In this document: positions 42,319-51,083 of the stretch, one piece after another | How positions within the stretch are numbered: the first letter of the stretch is position 1 | Layout of the letters: each line of letters starts with the position of its first letter | Source: JAWXBK01 sp040878185 | GTDB lineage: Bacteria; Pseudomonadota; Alphaproteobacteria; Dongiales; Dongiaceae | Assembly: GCA_040878185.1 (NCBI GenBank) | Contig: JBBDMS010000046.1 | Coordinates: 13,556-77,555, forward strand | DNA length: 64,000 bases | Direction of reading: 5' to 3' | Notes under the pieces: model-generated | Databases searched by the model: none | What the model saw: only the letters and a program-made list of their open reading frames with translations | What the model was told of the DNA's origin: nothing | Program-made: the position numbers and the translations under genes

Positions 42319-43065
42319 TCAGCGGATCATGTAGACCTTGCGCACGGTCTCATGCACCTGGCATTGGCCGCGCCAATCCTTTGGAAAGAACGCGACCGTG
42401 TCGGGTCTGATCTCGATCACCTCGCCGCTCTCATGCGTATAGGTGCTGCGCCCGGCGATGAAATGGCAATATTCGTCGTTGGTGACATGACAGTTCCAGG
42501 TGCCCGGCGTGCAGACCCAGATGCCGGTTTCGCTGCGTCCGCCCGGCCCCTTGTACAGCAGCCGGCCCGAGGTGACGGACTGGCCCTCGATCATGGTCGG
42601 GACCGCGCCCCAATCGACCAGCTTCGAAATCTCGAGCGGCTTGTACATGACCGGCGTCGCCTCGCGATCGATCGTCGCCGGCGTGCGCGCAAGCATGTAG
42701 CTGTTGCGCAAGGTCGCTGTGACATCGCAGCGGCCGGTCCAGCCGGACGGAAAATGCACGACCGTCTCCGGCCCGACATCGATCGTATCGCCATTATGTT
42801 CGGTGTAGACCGCGCGGCCTTCGAGGAAATAGCAGATCTCGTCGCCCGGTATCGAAAGCCGCCACGAGCCGGGCGTGCAGACCCAGAGCCCGCACTCGAT
42901 CGCGCGTTCGCCGTTCTCGTCGCGCTTGTAGAGCAGGCGCCCCGACGATTTCGACTGGCCTTCGATCGCATCGGGCTGCATCCCCCAGTCGACCAGGTCG
43001 TTGTACTGGCGCGCGGCCGGAATATGCGGAGCGGAAGAAGCGAGTTTTGAGTCGTTCATGGCCAT
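42319..43065 (-). CDS. Double-cupin protein
   Basis: 248 residues, two similar halves. First half: SSGRLLYKRDENGERAIECG, LWVCTPGSWRLSIPGDEICYF, LEGRAVYTEHNGDTIDVGPE, TVVHFPSGWTGRCDV. Second half: TSGRLLYKGPGGRSETGIWV, CTPGTWNCHVTNDEYCHFIA, SGEVIEIRPDTVAFFPKDW. These are DUF861/cupin_3-like repeats. The second half keeps more candidate metal ligands (His and Glu). Coded 3 bases after the glycosyltransferase stop, so certainly co-translated with it. ATGs at 43065 and 43059 both fit. Confidence 0.85.
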   Translation of the reverse strand: MAMNDSKLASSAPHIPAARQYNDLVDWGMQPDAIEGQSKSSGRLLYKRDENGERAIECGLWVCTPGSWRLSIPGDEICYFLEGRAVYTEHNGDTIDVGPETVVHFPSGWTGRCDVTATLRNSYMLARTPATIDREATPVMYKPLEISKLVDWGAVPTMIEGQSVTSGRLLYKGPGGRSETGIWVCTPGTWNCHVTNDEYCHFIAGRSTYTHESGEVIEIRPDTVAFFPKDWRGQCQVHETVRKVYMIR

Positions 43066-43068
43066 CGC

Positions 43069-44622
43069 TCAGCCCCGTGCCGCCGCTTCGACGATCAGCT
43101 TGGCGGCCTTCTCCGGTCCGCGCGCGGCCTTCATCGTGCGCGAACAGGCGGCGAGTTTCCCGGCCATCGTGCGATCGGCGAGCAACCGTGAAATCGTTTT
43201 TTCGAACTGTTCCTCGGTCCAGTCATAGCGCGGCAGCTTCGCCCCATAACCGGTGTCGTCGATGCGGGCCGCATTATCGAGCCCGTCCCAGCAATAAGGC
43301 ATGATGATCGAGGGCTTGCCGAAATAGAGCGCTTCGTTGAACGAGTTGTTGCCGCCGTGATGGATGAACATGTCGACATGCGGCAGCACGGCCGGCTGCG
43401 GATACCAGCTTTCGAGAATCACATTGCCCGGCACGTCGGTATATTCGCTCTTGTACTCGCCGACATTCATTAGGAAGCGGTAGGGCAGGCGGCCGAACAA
43501 GGCCAGCATGCGCTTGTAGAGCTCGATATCGGCGGAACCGAGCGACCCGAAGCTGACATAGATGAGCTTCCTGTCGTTGTTCGTCTCGAAGGTCGGCACC
43601 CGGTATTTGCCTTCGTCGCGCACGCAGCCGTCGAGATACTGGAAGCGCTTCGGATCGAGCGGATAGCGCCGGTTGAAGCGCAGATGCGAGGGATAGAGCA
43701 GGAGATTCATCCAGGGCGATGCCTCGAAGAACTCGCCAAGCTCGTAGGGCGGATGGTTTACCTCGCGCAGGAAGTCGTTGAACCGGTCGTGGCAGGGCTT
43801 GACCGCCGCGAGGAACTCGCGGTTATAGGCCTCGTAGCATTCCTTATCGCCCTCGCTGCAGCCCGAGAGATGCGGCGGAATATCGGGGTCGTGGATCTCG
43901 TTCTCCGAGCAGGAAACGATGCGCATCCAGGGCTTGCCCGTCGTCTTGATCGCGGGGAACAGGATCACATTGTCGACGCAGACGATGTCCGGCTTCAGGC
44001 TGTTCAGATGCTTTGTCAGCATCTTGTGCGAATTGATCGCGGTATCGACGATCATTTCCCAGACCGGCACCACATAGGTACGCACCTGTTCGATCGGCGA
44101 AAGACGGAAATGCGGCAGATGGCCGGCGATGAAATCCGACCAGAAGCGCGCCGCCTCCTCGGCCGGCATGCCGCCCGACATGTCGACGAGATATTCGGGA
44201 AAGCCATAACCCTCGAACACGCCCTTGAAGCCCGAATCGGCGACGAAGATCGGATTGTGCCCCATCTTCTTCAGCTGCTGCGCGATGCCGACGCTGTTCA
44301 GCGCCGGGCCGAACGCGGCTTCGGGATAGAAGACGATATTGTACGATTTCTTGCTGCCGCCGCTGCGCGTCGGCGATTTGGATTTCGACGGTGCGCGCGC
44401 CGGTGCCTTGCTCTTCGCCTTGCTCTTGGTCGCTATTTTTGTTGCCGCTTTCGCCTTGGTCTTTTTGACGGCGGCCTTCCTGCTCGCGGTTTTGCGCTTT
44501 GGGGCTTTGCTCGCCGTCTTGCGCTTCGCCGATTTTGCGGGCGATTTGCGCTTCGCCGATTTCGTCGCCGTCTTGCGTTTGGCGGTGGTTTTCCTGGCCT
44601 TGGCTTTGGTCTTGCGCGCCAT
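43069..44622 (-). CDS. GT1-type glycosyltransferase fused to a histone-H1-like N-terminal tail
   Basis: 517 residues. Residues 1 to about 92 are almost only Lys, Arg, Ala, Ser and Thr, with 9-residue near-repeats (SAKRKSPAK, SAKRKTASK, APKRKTASR). The GT-B enzyme starts at SYNIVFYPEAAFGPALNSVG; KLIYVSFGSLGSADIELYKR opens the second Rossmann domain, and the donor site is HHGGNNSFNEALYFGKPSII with MPYCWDGLDNAARI, as in UDP-glycosyltransferases. AGGGGG precedes the ATG. Acceptor unknown. The basic tail is unusual for this family and may bind nucleic acid or an anionic surface; the fusion is read in one frame with no break. Confidence 0.88.
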   Translation of the reverse strand: MARKTKAKARKTTAKRKTATKSAKRKSPAKSAKRKTASKAPKRKTASRKAAVKKTKAKAATKIATKSKAKSKAPARAPSKSKSPTRSGGSKKSYNIVFYPEAAFGPALNSVGIAQQLKKMGHNPIFVADSGFKGVFEGYGFPEYLVDMSGGMPAEEAARFWSDFIAGHLPHFRLSPIEQVRTYVVPVWEMIVDTAINSHKMLTKHLNSLKPDIVCVDNVILFPAIKTTGKPWMRIVSCSENEIHDPDIPPHLSGCSEGDKECYEAYNREFLAAVKPCHDRFNDFLREVNHPPYELGEFFEASPWMNLLLYPSHLRFNRRYPLDPKRFQYLDGCVRDEGKYRVPTFETNNDRKLIYVSFGSLGSADIELYKRMLALFGRLPYRFLMNVGEYKSEYTDVPGNVILESWYPQPAVLPHVDMFIHHGGNNSFNEALYFGKPSIIMPYCWDGLDNAARIDDTGYGAKLPRYDWTEEQFEKTISRLLADRTMAGKLAACSRTMKAARGPEKAAKLIVEAAARG

Positions 44623-44734
44623 TGTCGAATCCCCCTGTCTTAAGCCCGTCTTCCTGAAGCCCGTCTTCTTGTTGGCTGCGGAGTCTCTTCATTCGCACCG
44701 GCTTTGTCCAGAATGGCCGGCCGGAAAACGATCC

Positions 44735-46342
44735 CTAATCCGGTTCCGCTGCCGCGCCCGACCAGGGCAGCGCCGGATCGGCGGCACCTTCATTGCGCCG
44801 GGACGCGGGATCGCGCGCGACGGCCTGGGGTGCTGCATAAAGCACCGGATAGACCGACTGCTCGCCCGATACGGTCTCGATCGCCGCCGCAACCGTCCGC
44901 CGGTCGCCCGCTGGAATCTGCGGATCGACCGTCGCGCTTCCATCGCCGGTCGCGTTGATGCGGGGTACAGCCATCGCGGTTTCGAGATCCATCCCGTAAT
45001 CGGTGAGGAAGGAAACAAGCTGCGCCACCGCCGGCATGATGCGCCGTCCGCCCGATGCGCCGAGCGCGACCTGCGGCACGCCGTTCTTCGCGACGATGGT
45101 CGGACACATATTCGACAGCGGGCGCTTGCCGGGGCCGAGCGAGTTCGGCCGGCCGGGCCGCGGATCGAACCACATGATCGCGTTGTTGGTCATGATGCCG
45201 CTCGACGGCAGCATGAGCTTCGAGCCGAAGCGCGACAGCAAGGTCTGCGTCAGCGCCACCATCGTGCCGTCGCGATCGACCGCCGAAAGATGGGTCGTGC
45301 AGGCGGGCTGCGTCTTCGCTTCGGCATCGTCGCCAAGCCGGTCGAAGCGTTCGCGATAGGCACGCTCGAGCGCGGTTGCATAGGTTGCATAGGCGGCGCC
45401 ATCGGGTCGCGCGCCCTGCGGCGTCAACGCGTCGGCCCAGAGTTCGAGCACGCGCTGCAATGTCGGGCCGGCGGTGAGACCCGGCGCCGTCTGCACGATC
45501 GCGTCGCGATAGGGAATGGCAAGCGCGGGCCCGCGGGTCGCGCGATAGGCGGCGAGATCGCTGCGACCGAGCCAGCCGCCGGCTTCGCGCATGTCGGCTT
45601 CGATCGAGGCGGCGATTTCGCCTTCGTAGAAATCGCGCCCGCCCGCCTGTTGCAGCCGCGCGAGTGTCGCTGCGAGTTTGCCGAGCCTGAGGCGTAGCAC
45701 GGGGCCTTCCTCGCCGCGCGGCACCGGCGGCAGCCCGTCGGCGAGATAGACGCGTCTGCTTTCCGGAAAGCGAGCGAGATCGCGCGCACCGAGCAGGATC
45801 GAATGCGCCGCGTACCAGTCGAGAAAGAGCCCGTCTTCGGCAAGACGCAACGCCGGTTCGATCAAATCGCCCCATGACAGCGCGCCGAATGCTTCATGCG
45901 CGAGCCGCATGCCGTCGACCTGACCCGGCACGCCGATCGCAAGCGCGCCGGTGATGTTGCGATCGTCGACCACCTTCGGCCAGGCGAACATGCCCCCGCC
46001 CGGGGCGCCGCCCTCCAGCGGAAACGCGGTCGGGTCGAGCCGGGCCGGTGCCGGCATACCGAAATCGATCGCCTGCGCGGCCGTTTCGCCGGCGCGATGG
46101 ACGATCATGGTGCCGCCGCCGCCGATGCCGCTCATCCACGGCTCGAGAACCGAAACCGCGAAACTGGTCGCAATCGCCGCGTCGACCGCGTTGCCGCCGC
46201 GCGCCAGCGTTTCGGCCCCGATCCGGGCGGCGAGCGCGTGCTGGGCGACGACCACCCCGCGATCGCTCGAAACCGCTTGCTTGCGGTTCTGCCATTGCTG
46301 CGTCCGGTAGTCGCCGGCCCAATCCCGGTTGCGGTCGGTCAT
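44735..46342 (-). CDS. ggt: Gamma-glutamyltransferase family protein
   Basis: 535 residues from the ATG at 46342. QHALAARIGAETLARGGNAV and DAAIATSFAVSVLEPWMSGI plus GGGGTMIVHR mark the large subunit. The autoprocessing Thr is in CTTHLSAVDRDGTMVALTQT (about 350); GSKLMLPSSGIMTNNAIMWF and LGASGGRRIMPAV follow. Known members cleave gamma-glutamyl bonds such as in glutathione. I see no obvious signal peptide, so it may be cytoplasmic. The reading frame stays open upstream to 48538, but that part is antisense to the cyclase and not protein-like. Confidence 0.92.
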   Translation of the reverse strand: MTDRNRDWAGDYRTQQWQNRKQAVSSDRGVVVAQHALAARIGAETLARGGNAVDAAIATSFAVSVLEPWMSGIGGGGTMIVHRAGETAAQAIDFGMPAPARLDPTAFPLEGGAPGGGMFAWPKVVDDRNITGALAIGVPGQVDGMRLAHEAFGALSWGDLIEPALRLAEDGLFLDWYAAHSILLGARDLARFPESRRVYLADGLPPVPRGEEGPVLRLRLGKLAATLARLQQAGGRDFYEGEIAASIEADMREAGGWLGRSDLAAYRATRGPALAIPYRDAIVQTAPGLTAGPTLQRVLELWADALTPQGARPDGAAYATYATALERAYRERFDRLGDDAEAKTQPACTTHLSAVDRDGTMVALTQTLLSRFGSKLMLPSSGIMTNNAIMWFDPRPGRPNSLGPGKRPLSNMCPTIVAKNGVPQVALGASGGRRIMPAVAQLVSFLTDYGMDLETAMAVPRINATGDGSATVDPQIPAGDRRTVAAAIETVSGEQSVYPVLYAAPQAVARDPASRRNEGAADPALPWSGAAAEPD

Positions 46343-46477
46343 GACCGGTTGCGCTCCCTTGCCGCCTTGAATTCCGAGCCCCGGACCGACCATGCGCCGC
46401 CGGCTCCCTGTCGTCGGCGGGGATGATAGAGTGGGCGCCGAACGGGTGCCAATCTTCGGACAAGGGTGCGGCCGGCA

Positions 46478-48712
46478 ATGCGAGGAACGAGGCGCTGGCT
46501 CGATATCCTGATCCCGGCTCTGCTGCTGCTCGCGGCGCTCGCACTGCGCATCGACGACGGCAGCGCGGTACAGCGCCTCCGCCTCATGTTGTTCGATGCC
46601 TATCAGACCCTGGCGCCGCGCACCTATCAGTCGGCCCCGGTTCGCATCGTCGATATCGACGAGGAGAGCCTCGCCCGGATCGGGCAATGGCCCTGGCCGC
46701 GCAGCGTACTGGCCGAGCTGGTCGACCGCTTGCGCGCGGCCGGCGCCGTCACGGTTGGGCTCGATATCCTGCTCGCCGAACCGGATCGCACCGCGCCGCG
46801 CAATCTCGCCGAACAATGGGGCGATGCGCCGGGGATCGAACCGATCCGCGAGGCATTGCTCGGTCTGCCGGATCCCGACGTGCGGCTCGCGGCCGCGCTC
46901 GCCCGCATGGCGACGGTCGGCGTGTTCGCGCTCGGCAATCAGCCGCGTCGCGATCGGCCGCCGCGGCCGGCCGGCTTCTCCTTTGCCGGCGACGATCCGC
47001 TGCGCTTCGTTGCGTCCTTCGATGGGGCGACGGCGCCGCTCGTGTTGTTCGGTATCGGCTATGCCGGGCTCGGCTTCTCGAATTTCGTGCCCGATCCGGA
47101 TGGCATCGTGCGCCGCGTGCCGCTGCTCGCGCAGTATGACGGCGACCTCTATCCATCCTTCGCCGCCGAGATCCTGCGGGTCGCGCAAGGTGCATCGAAC
47201 CATCTGGTCAAGTCGTCGGGTGCGAGCGGCGAAATGAGTTTCGGTGCGGCAACCGGCATCGTGCAGATGCGCATCGGTGCCGCCGAGATTCCGACCGACG
47301 CGAACGGCAGCCTGCTGCTCTATGACAGCGGCCATCGCCCGGAACGGTTTCTGCCGGCCTGGCAGATACTGGACGGTTCCGCCGATGCGGCGCTCATCGC
47401 AGGCCACCTCGTTCTGGTCGGCACCAGCGCCTCGGGCCTGCGCGATATCCGCACCACGCCGCTCGAGCCGGCGCTCGGCGGCGTCGAGATTCATGCGCAA
47501 CTGCTCGAACAGATGATTACCGGCGACTATCTCTACCGGCCCGACTGGGCGAACGGCGCCGAGATTCTCTATCTGCTGCTGATCGGCGCAGCGATGATCC
47601 TCTTGATCCGGCGCAGCGGCGCGGTGCGCACGGCTTTGGTCGCGGCCGGCATCGTCGCATTGTCGCTGCTGCTCTCCTGGGCCGCCTTTCATTATGAGCG
47701 CTGGCTGGTCGATCCGCTCTCGCCGTGCCTTGCAGCACTGGGCGTCTATATCGCCGGGTCGCTGCTCGGCTATCTGCGCACCGAAGGCGAGCGCCAGCAG
47801 ATCCGCTCGCAGTTCCGGCAATATGTATCGCCGGCGCTGGTCGATCGCCTGAGCCGCCATCCCGAAGCGCTGCGGCTTGGCGGCGAGACGCGCGAGCTGA
47901 CGATCCTCTTCAGCGACATTCGCGGCTTCACCGATATCGCCGAGCATCTCGAACCCGAGGCGCTGACGCGTCTCATCAACGGATTCCTCACGCCGATGAC
48001 GCGCGTCATCCAGGACAAAGGCGGCACCATCGACAAGTATATCGGCGACTGCGTCATGGCGTTCTGGAACGCGCCGCTGAGCGACGCCGATCATGCGCGC
48101 CATGCGCTCGAAGCGGCGCTCGCGATGCGCACATCGCTCGCCGAACTGAACGACAACTGGGTCGCCGAGGCGGCGAAGGCGGGCGGGAGTTTTGCACCAC
48201 TGGCCATCGGCATTGGCATCAATTCCGGCCGCTGCAGCGTCGGCAATTTCGGCTCGGAACAGCGCTTCGATTATTCGGTGCTGGGCGACAGCGTCAATCT
48301 CGCCTCGCGGCTGGAGAGCCTGTCGCGGCATTACGGGATCGACATCGTCGTCGGTGCCGCTACCGCGGCGGCGGTACCCGATTTCGCTTTGGTCGAGATC
48401 GATCGCGTCCGGGTCAAGGGCCGCGCGCAGCCGGAGGCGATCCATGCGCTCCTGGGCGCTACCGCCCTCGCACAGACCGAACGCTTCGTCGGCGCGCGGG
48501 CGAATTTTGTGGCCATGCTCGCGGCCTATCGAAATCACGACTGGGACGCGGCCCGGGCGGCGATCCGGGCCGCGATCCCGGAGGCCCGCGAAAGCGCGCC
48601 GGCGCTTGCCCCGGTTTACGATCTATATGAGGATCGCATCGCAGCGTATGAGGGCGACCCGCCACCGGCGGGCTGGGACGGGGTGTTCGAGGCCCGAACC
48701 AAGACGGGATAA
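46478..48712 (+). CDS. CHASE2-domain adenylate/guanylate cyclase
   Basis: 744 residues from the ATG at 46478 (GTG at 46466 possible). N-terminal helix (LDILIPALLLLAALAL), periplasmic CHASE2 domain (about 30-335) with VRIVDIDEESLARIGQWPWP and GLDILLAEPDR, then three helices (about 360-440: EILYLLLIGAAMILLI, TALVAAGIVALSLLLSW, CLAALGVYIAGSLLGYL). Class III cyclase domain from about 475: ILFSDIRGFTDIAEHL (metal Asp), YIGDCVMAFWNAP (second Asp), FGSEQRFDYSVLGDSVNLAS. Makes cAMP most likely. A FecR protein follows 46 bases on. Confidence 0.94.
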   Translation: MRGTRRWLDILIPALLLLAALALRIDDGSAVQRLRLMLFDAYQTLAPRTYQSAPVRIVDIDEESLARIGQWPWPRSVLAELVDRLRAAGAVTVGLDILLAEPDRTAPRNLAEQWGDAPGIEPIREALLGLPDPDVRLAAALARMATVGVFALGNQPRRDRPPRPAGFSFAGDDPLRFVASFDGATAPLVLFGIGYAGLGFSNFVPDPDGIVRRVPLLAQYDGDLYPSFAAEILRVAQGASNHLVKSSGASGEMSFGAATGIVQMRIGAAEIPTDANGSLLLYDSGHRPERFLPAWQILDGSADAALIAGHLVLVGTSASGLRDIRTTPLEPALGGVEIHAQLLEQMITGDYLYRPDWANGAEILYLLLIGAAMILLIRRSGAVRTALVAAGIVALSLLLSWAAFHYERWLVDPLSPCLAALGVYIAGSLLGYLRTEGERQQIRSQFRQYVSPALVDRLSRHPEALRLGGETRELTILFSDIRGFTDIAEHLEPEALTRLINGFLTPMTRVIQDKGGTIDKYIGDCVMAFWNAPLSDADHARHALEAALAMRTSLAELNDNWVAEAAKAGGSFAPLAIGIGINSGRCSVGNFGSEQRFDYSVLGDSVNLASRLESLSRHYGIDIVVGAATAAAVPDFALVEIDRVRVKGRAQPEAIHALLGATALAQTERFVGARANFVAMLAAYRNHDWDAARAAIRAAIPEARESAPALAPVYDLYEDRIAAYEGDPPPAGWDGVFEARTKTG

Positions 48713-48758
48713 CGCGGTGGCGCGAATCCGATCGGATCGCCACGAGGGGAGAAACCGA

Positions 48759-49445
48759 ATGCACAGGATAAAATGGCTGGCCGGCGGCACGGCAATCGCC
48801 TTGCTGGCCGCGACGCCGGCGCTGGCGGAGCCGGAAATCGGCACCGTCTTCGAGCGCGAGTATCGCGGCGCCGAAGGCACACGGGTCGGCGGCGACGTGC
48901 GCGACCTGCGCTGGAACAATGTCGTGTTCGCCGAGGAAGCGGTGCGCACCGAAGCGGAGGAATGGACCGAGCTCGAGTTTCTCGACGGAACGCGACTGAG
49001 CGTCGGCAGCAACTCGGAGGTCGTGCTCGATCGCTTCGTTTACGATCCAGCGCAAAGCACCGGCGATGCCGTCATCACGTTCGGCAAGGGCGTGTTCCGC
49101 TTCGTCTCCGGCGACATGCAGAACAAGGACGGCTACCAGCTCGTCACACCGGCAGCGACCCTCGAGATTCGCGGCACGATCTTCCGCCTGATCATCGATG
49201 CGGCGAACAATGTGCTGCTGTATGTCGAACAGGGCGTGGTCGAGATGATTTCCTGCGGCGGCGACACCGAGGTGATCGATGCCGGCGATTCCGCCATTGC
49301 CTACGGCAATTGCTCGGGCGTCGCGAGCCGCTTCGGCGATGTCACGCTGGATCATCCCGACCAGCGCGACGGCGAATCCGCAAGCGGCGGGCCGATCGAC
49401 TCGGCGCGGACCCAAAGCGACAGCCAGGATAACAACGATCCGTAA
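48759..49445 (+). CDS. FecR-domain periplasmic protein
   Basis: 228 residues. Signal peptide WLAGGTAIALLAATPALAEP. FecR core: LRWNNVVFAEEAVRTEAEEW, TELEFLDGTRLSVGSNSEVV, DRFVYDP and LVTPAATLEIRGTIFRLIID, typical of the FecR fold. The C-terminal tail is Asp/Ser/Gln-rich. GAGGGGAG lies 7 bases before the ATG. FecR proteins are often encoded with CHASE2 cyclases, so it may present a ligand or envelope state to the CHASE2 domain; that is inference. Confidence 0.88.
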   Translation: MHRIKWLAGGTAIALLAATPALAEPEIGTVFEREYRGAEGTRVGGDVRDLRWNNVVFAEEAVRTEAEEWTELEFLDGTRLSVGSNSEVVLDRFVYDPAQSTGDAVITFGKGVFRFVSGDMQNKDGYQLVTPAATLEIRGTIFRLIIDAANNVLLYVEQGVVEMISCGGDTEVIDAGDSAIAYGNCSGVASRFGDVTLDHPDQRDGESASGGPIDSARTQSDSQDNNDP

Positions 49446-49480
49446 ATCGGGATTTCCCGGCCGGACCGAGACGTCGCTCG

Positions 49481-49999
49481 CTAACCCGCCGAAGCTGCGC
49501 CGATGGCGCGCGCGAAGATGAGCTTGTCGTCGCCCCGCGCGTAGAAATCGGTCAGGCGTGCCCCGACCCGATAGCCGGCAGCTTCATAGAGGCGGTGCGC
49601 CGGCGCATAATCCGGCCGCGACGACGTATCGATATAGATCGCACGGCAGCCGGCGTTCGCCGCTTCGTCGTGCAGCGCATCGATCAGCGTGCGCCCGATC
49701 CCTCGACCGCGCGCCGCCGGATCGACCGCGATCCAATAAAGGTCCCAGGCGCCCCGGGTGAGCGGGATCGGCCCGAAACAGCAATAGCCAAGCAATCCCT
49801 CGCCGCCATCGGCGAAGCGGAAGCCGTAGCCGCTGGCGGCCCCGCGCTGCAGCCGTTCCTCGACCAGTTCGCGGCCGATGCCGATTTCTTCGGTGGAGAA
49901 CACGCCGGTGCGGCGCAGCAATGCCTCGACCAGCCCCGGATCGCGCGTGCCGCAGGCATCGCGCAGTGTCGCTGCGGCCGGCGCTGCCGGGTCGCGCAT
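49481..49999 (-). CDS. GNAT acetyltransferase linked to the ATP-grasp pair
   Basis: 172 residues from the ATG at 49999. The GNAT acetyl-CoA loop is DPAARGRGIGRTLIDALHDE (R-G-x-G-x-G/A), preceded by WDLYWIAV and followed by YIDTSSRPDYAPAHRLYEAA. Its start overlaps the upstream stop by one base (TGATG), so it is translated with the ATP-grasp genes. Likely N-acetylates an amine on the product of those enzymes; inference. Confidence 0.88.
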   Translation of the reverse strand: MRDPAAPAAATLRDACGTRDPGLVEALLRRTGVFSTEEIGIGRELVEERLQRGAASGYGFRFADGGEGLLGYCCFGPIPLTRGAWDLYWIAVDPAARGRGIGRTLIDALHDEAANAGCRAIYIDTSSRPDYAPAHRLYEAAGYRVGARLTDFYARGDDKLIFARAIGAASAG

Positions 50000-51078
50000 C
50001 AATGCGGCCGGATAACGGCGGTCGTTTCGATCGCAGCCGTGGCGCGGCGCATCGGTGCCGCCGGCTTCGTCGCACCCAGAATGCGGCCGACAACATCGGC
50101 CGCGCGCAGCCCCACGCGTTCGGCCGCCGCCATGAAGCCCGCGTCGGGCGAAAGGCACGGATTGGCGTTGATCTCGAGTACGAAGGGCTCGCCGGTTTCG
50201 TCGACCCGCACATCGACCCGCGCGTAGCCGCTCATGCGGAAGAGCCGCCAGGTGCCGCAGGCGATCTGTTCGAGCCGCGCGAGCAGGTCGGGATCGCTGT
50301 CGGACCAGCCGAAATCGCGCTGCGTGTTCTGTTCCTCGAACGAGCCGTCATGCCATTTCGCGGTATAGCCGACGATGCGCGGCTTGCCCGGCGGGAAGTC
50401 GACGAAGCACATTTCGGCGATCGGCAGCACCTGCGGCACAGTCGTGCCGGTCTCGGGACCGTCCAGCAATCCGATGTTGAATTCGCGGCCCTCGATATAG
50501 CGCTCGATGAACCATTGTCCGCCGAGCGCGCGGCGTCGCTTGCGCAGGACAGCGGCTGCCACGCGCCGGTCCGATGTGACGGAGGCGTCGTCGATGCCGA
50601 TCGACGCATGTTCCCAGACGGATTTGACGATATAGGGGCCGGCGAAATCCGGCAGCTCCGATCCGCCTTCCGGTTCCCACCAGGGCGCGGTCGCGATGCC
50701 CGCCGCGCGCATGGTCCGTTTTGCGACCAGCTTCGAGGAGGAAAGGAACATCGCCTCGGTACGCGCGCCGGTATAGGCAACGCCGAGCGCATCGAGCAGG
50801 GCTGTCGCCAGATGGATCAGCGCGCCGTTACCGTCGAGCGATTCCACCAGATTGAACACCAGAGCCGGCCGCGCATGCAGCAGGCGCCGCCGCGCCGCCT
50901 CGAGATCGAGCGTCAGCGGCACCAGCACCGGCTGATAGCCGAGCGCCGCGAGCGCGCGCTGGATGCAATCGACTTCGACCAGCACGTCCTGTTCGTCGGG
51001 TCCGGCATCGGCGCCGACCGCGCCATAGAGAATCGCGACCCGTTTCGGATTGCTGCGCCGCGTGCGGGATTTCTCCAT
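49999..51078 (-). CDS. D-Ala-D-Ala-ligase-like ATP-grasp ligase 2
   Basis: 359 residues from the ATG at 51078. N-terminal AILYGAVGADAGPDEQDVLV, DLVFN-equivalent ALVFNLVESLDGNGALIHLA, GVAYTGARTEAMFLSSSKLV, K-x-x-WEHASIGIDD, REFNIGLLDG (after YIEG), and DVRVDETGEPFVLEINANPC with the metal-binding Glu and Asn. This matches the D-Ala-D-Ala ligase branch of ATP-grasp enzymes, but it is not in a cell-wall cluster and differs from Ddl in many positions. It should join a carboxylate to an amine using ATP; substrates unknown. Confidence 0.88.
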   Translation of the reverse strand: MEKSRTRRSNPKRVAILYGAVGADAGPDEQDVLVEVDCIQRALAALGYQPVLVPLTLDLEAARRRLLHARPALVFNLVESLDGNGALIHLATALLDALGVAYTGARTEAMFLSSSKLVAKRTMRAAGIATAPWWEPEGGSELPDFAGPYIVKSVWEHASIGIDDASVTSDRRVAAAVLRKRRRALGGQWFIERYIEGREFNIGLLDGPETGTTVPQVLPIAEMCFVDFPPGKPRIVGYTAKWHDGSFEEQNTQRDFGWSDSDPDLLARLEQIACGTWRLFRMSGYARVDVRVDETGEPFVLEINANPCLSPDAGFMAAAERVGLRAADVVGRILGATKPAAPMRRATAAIETTAVIRPH

Positions 51079-51083
51079 CGCCG

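Noticed and set aside
44735..48538. Very long reverse-strand open frame (about 1267 codons)
   Set aside because: Only the part from 46342 down is gamma-glutamyltransferase. The rest is antisense to the CHASE2 cyclase and Arg/Ala/Asp-rich without motifs, a common artefact in GC-rich DNA.
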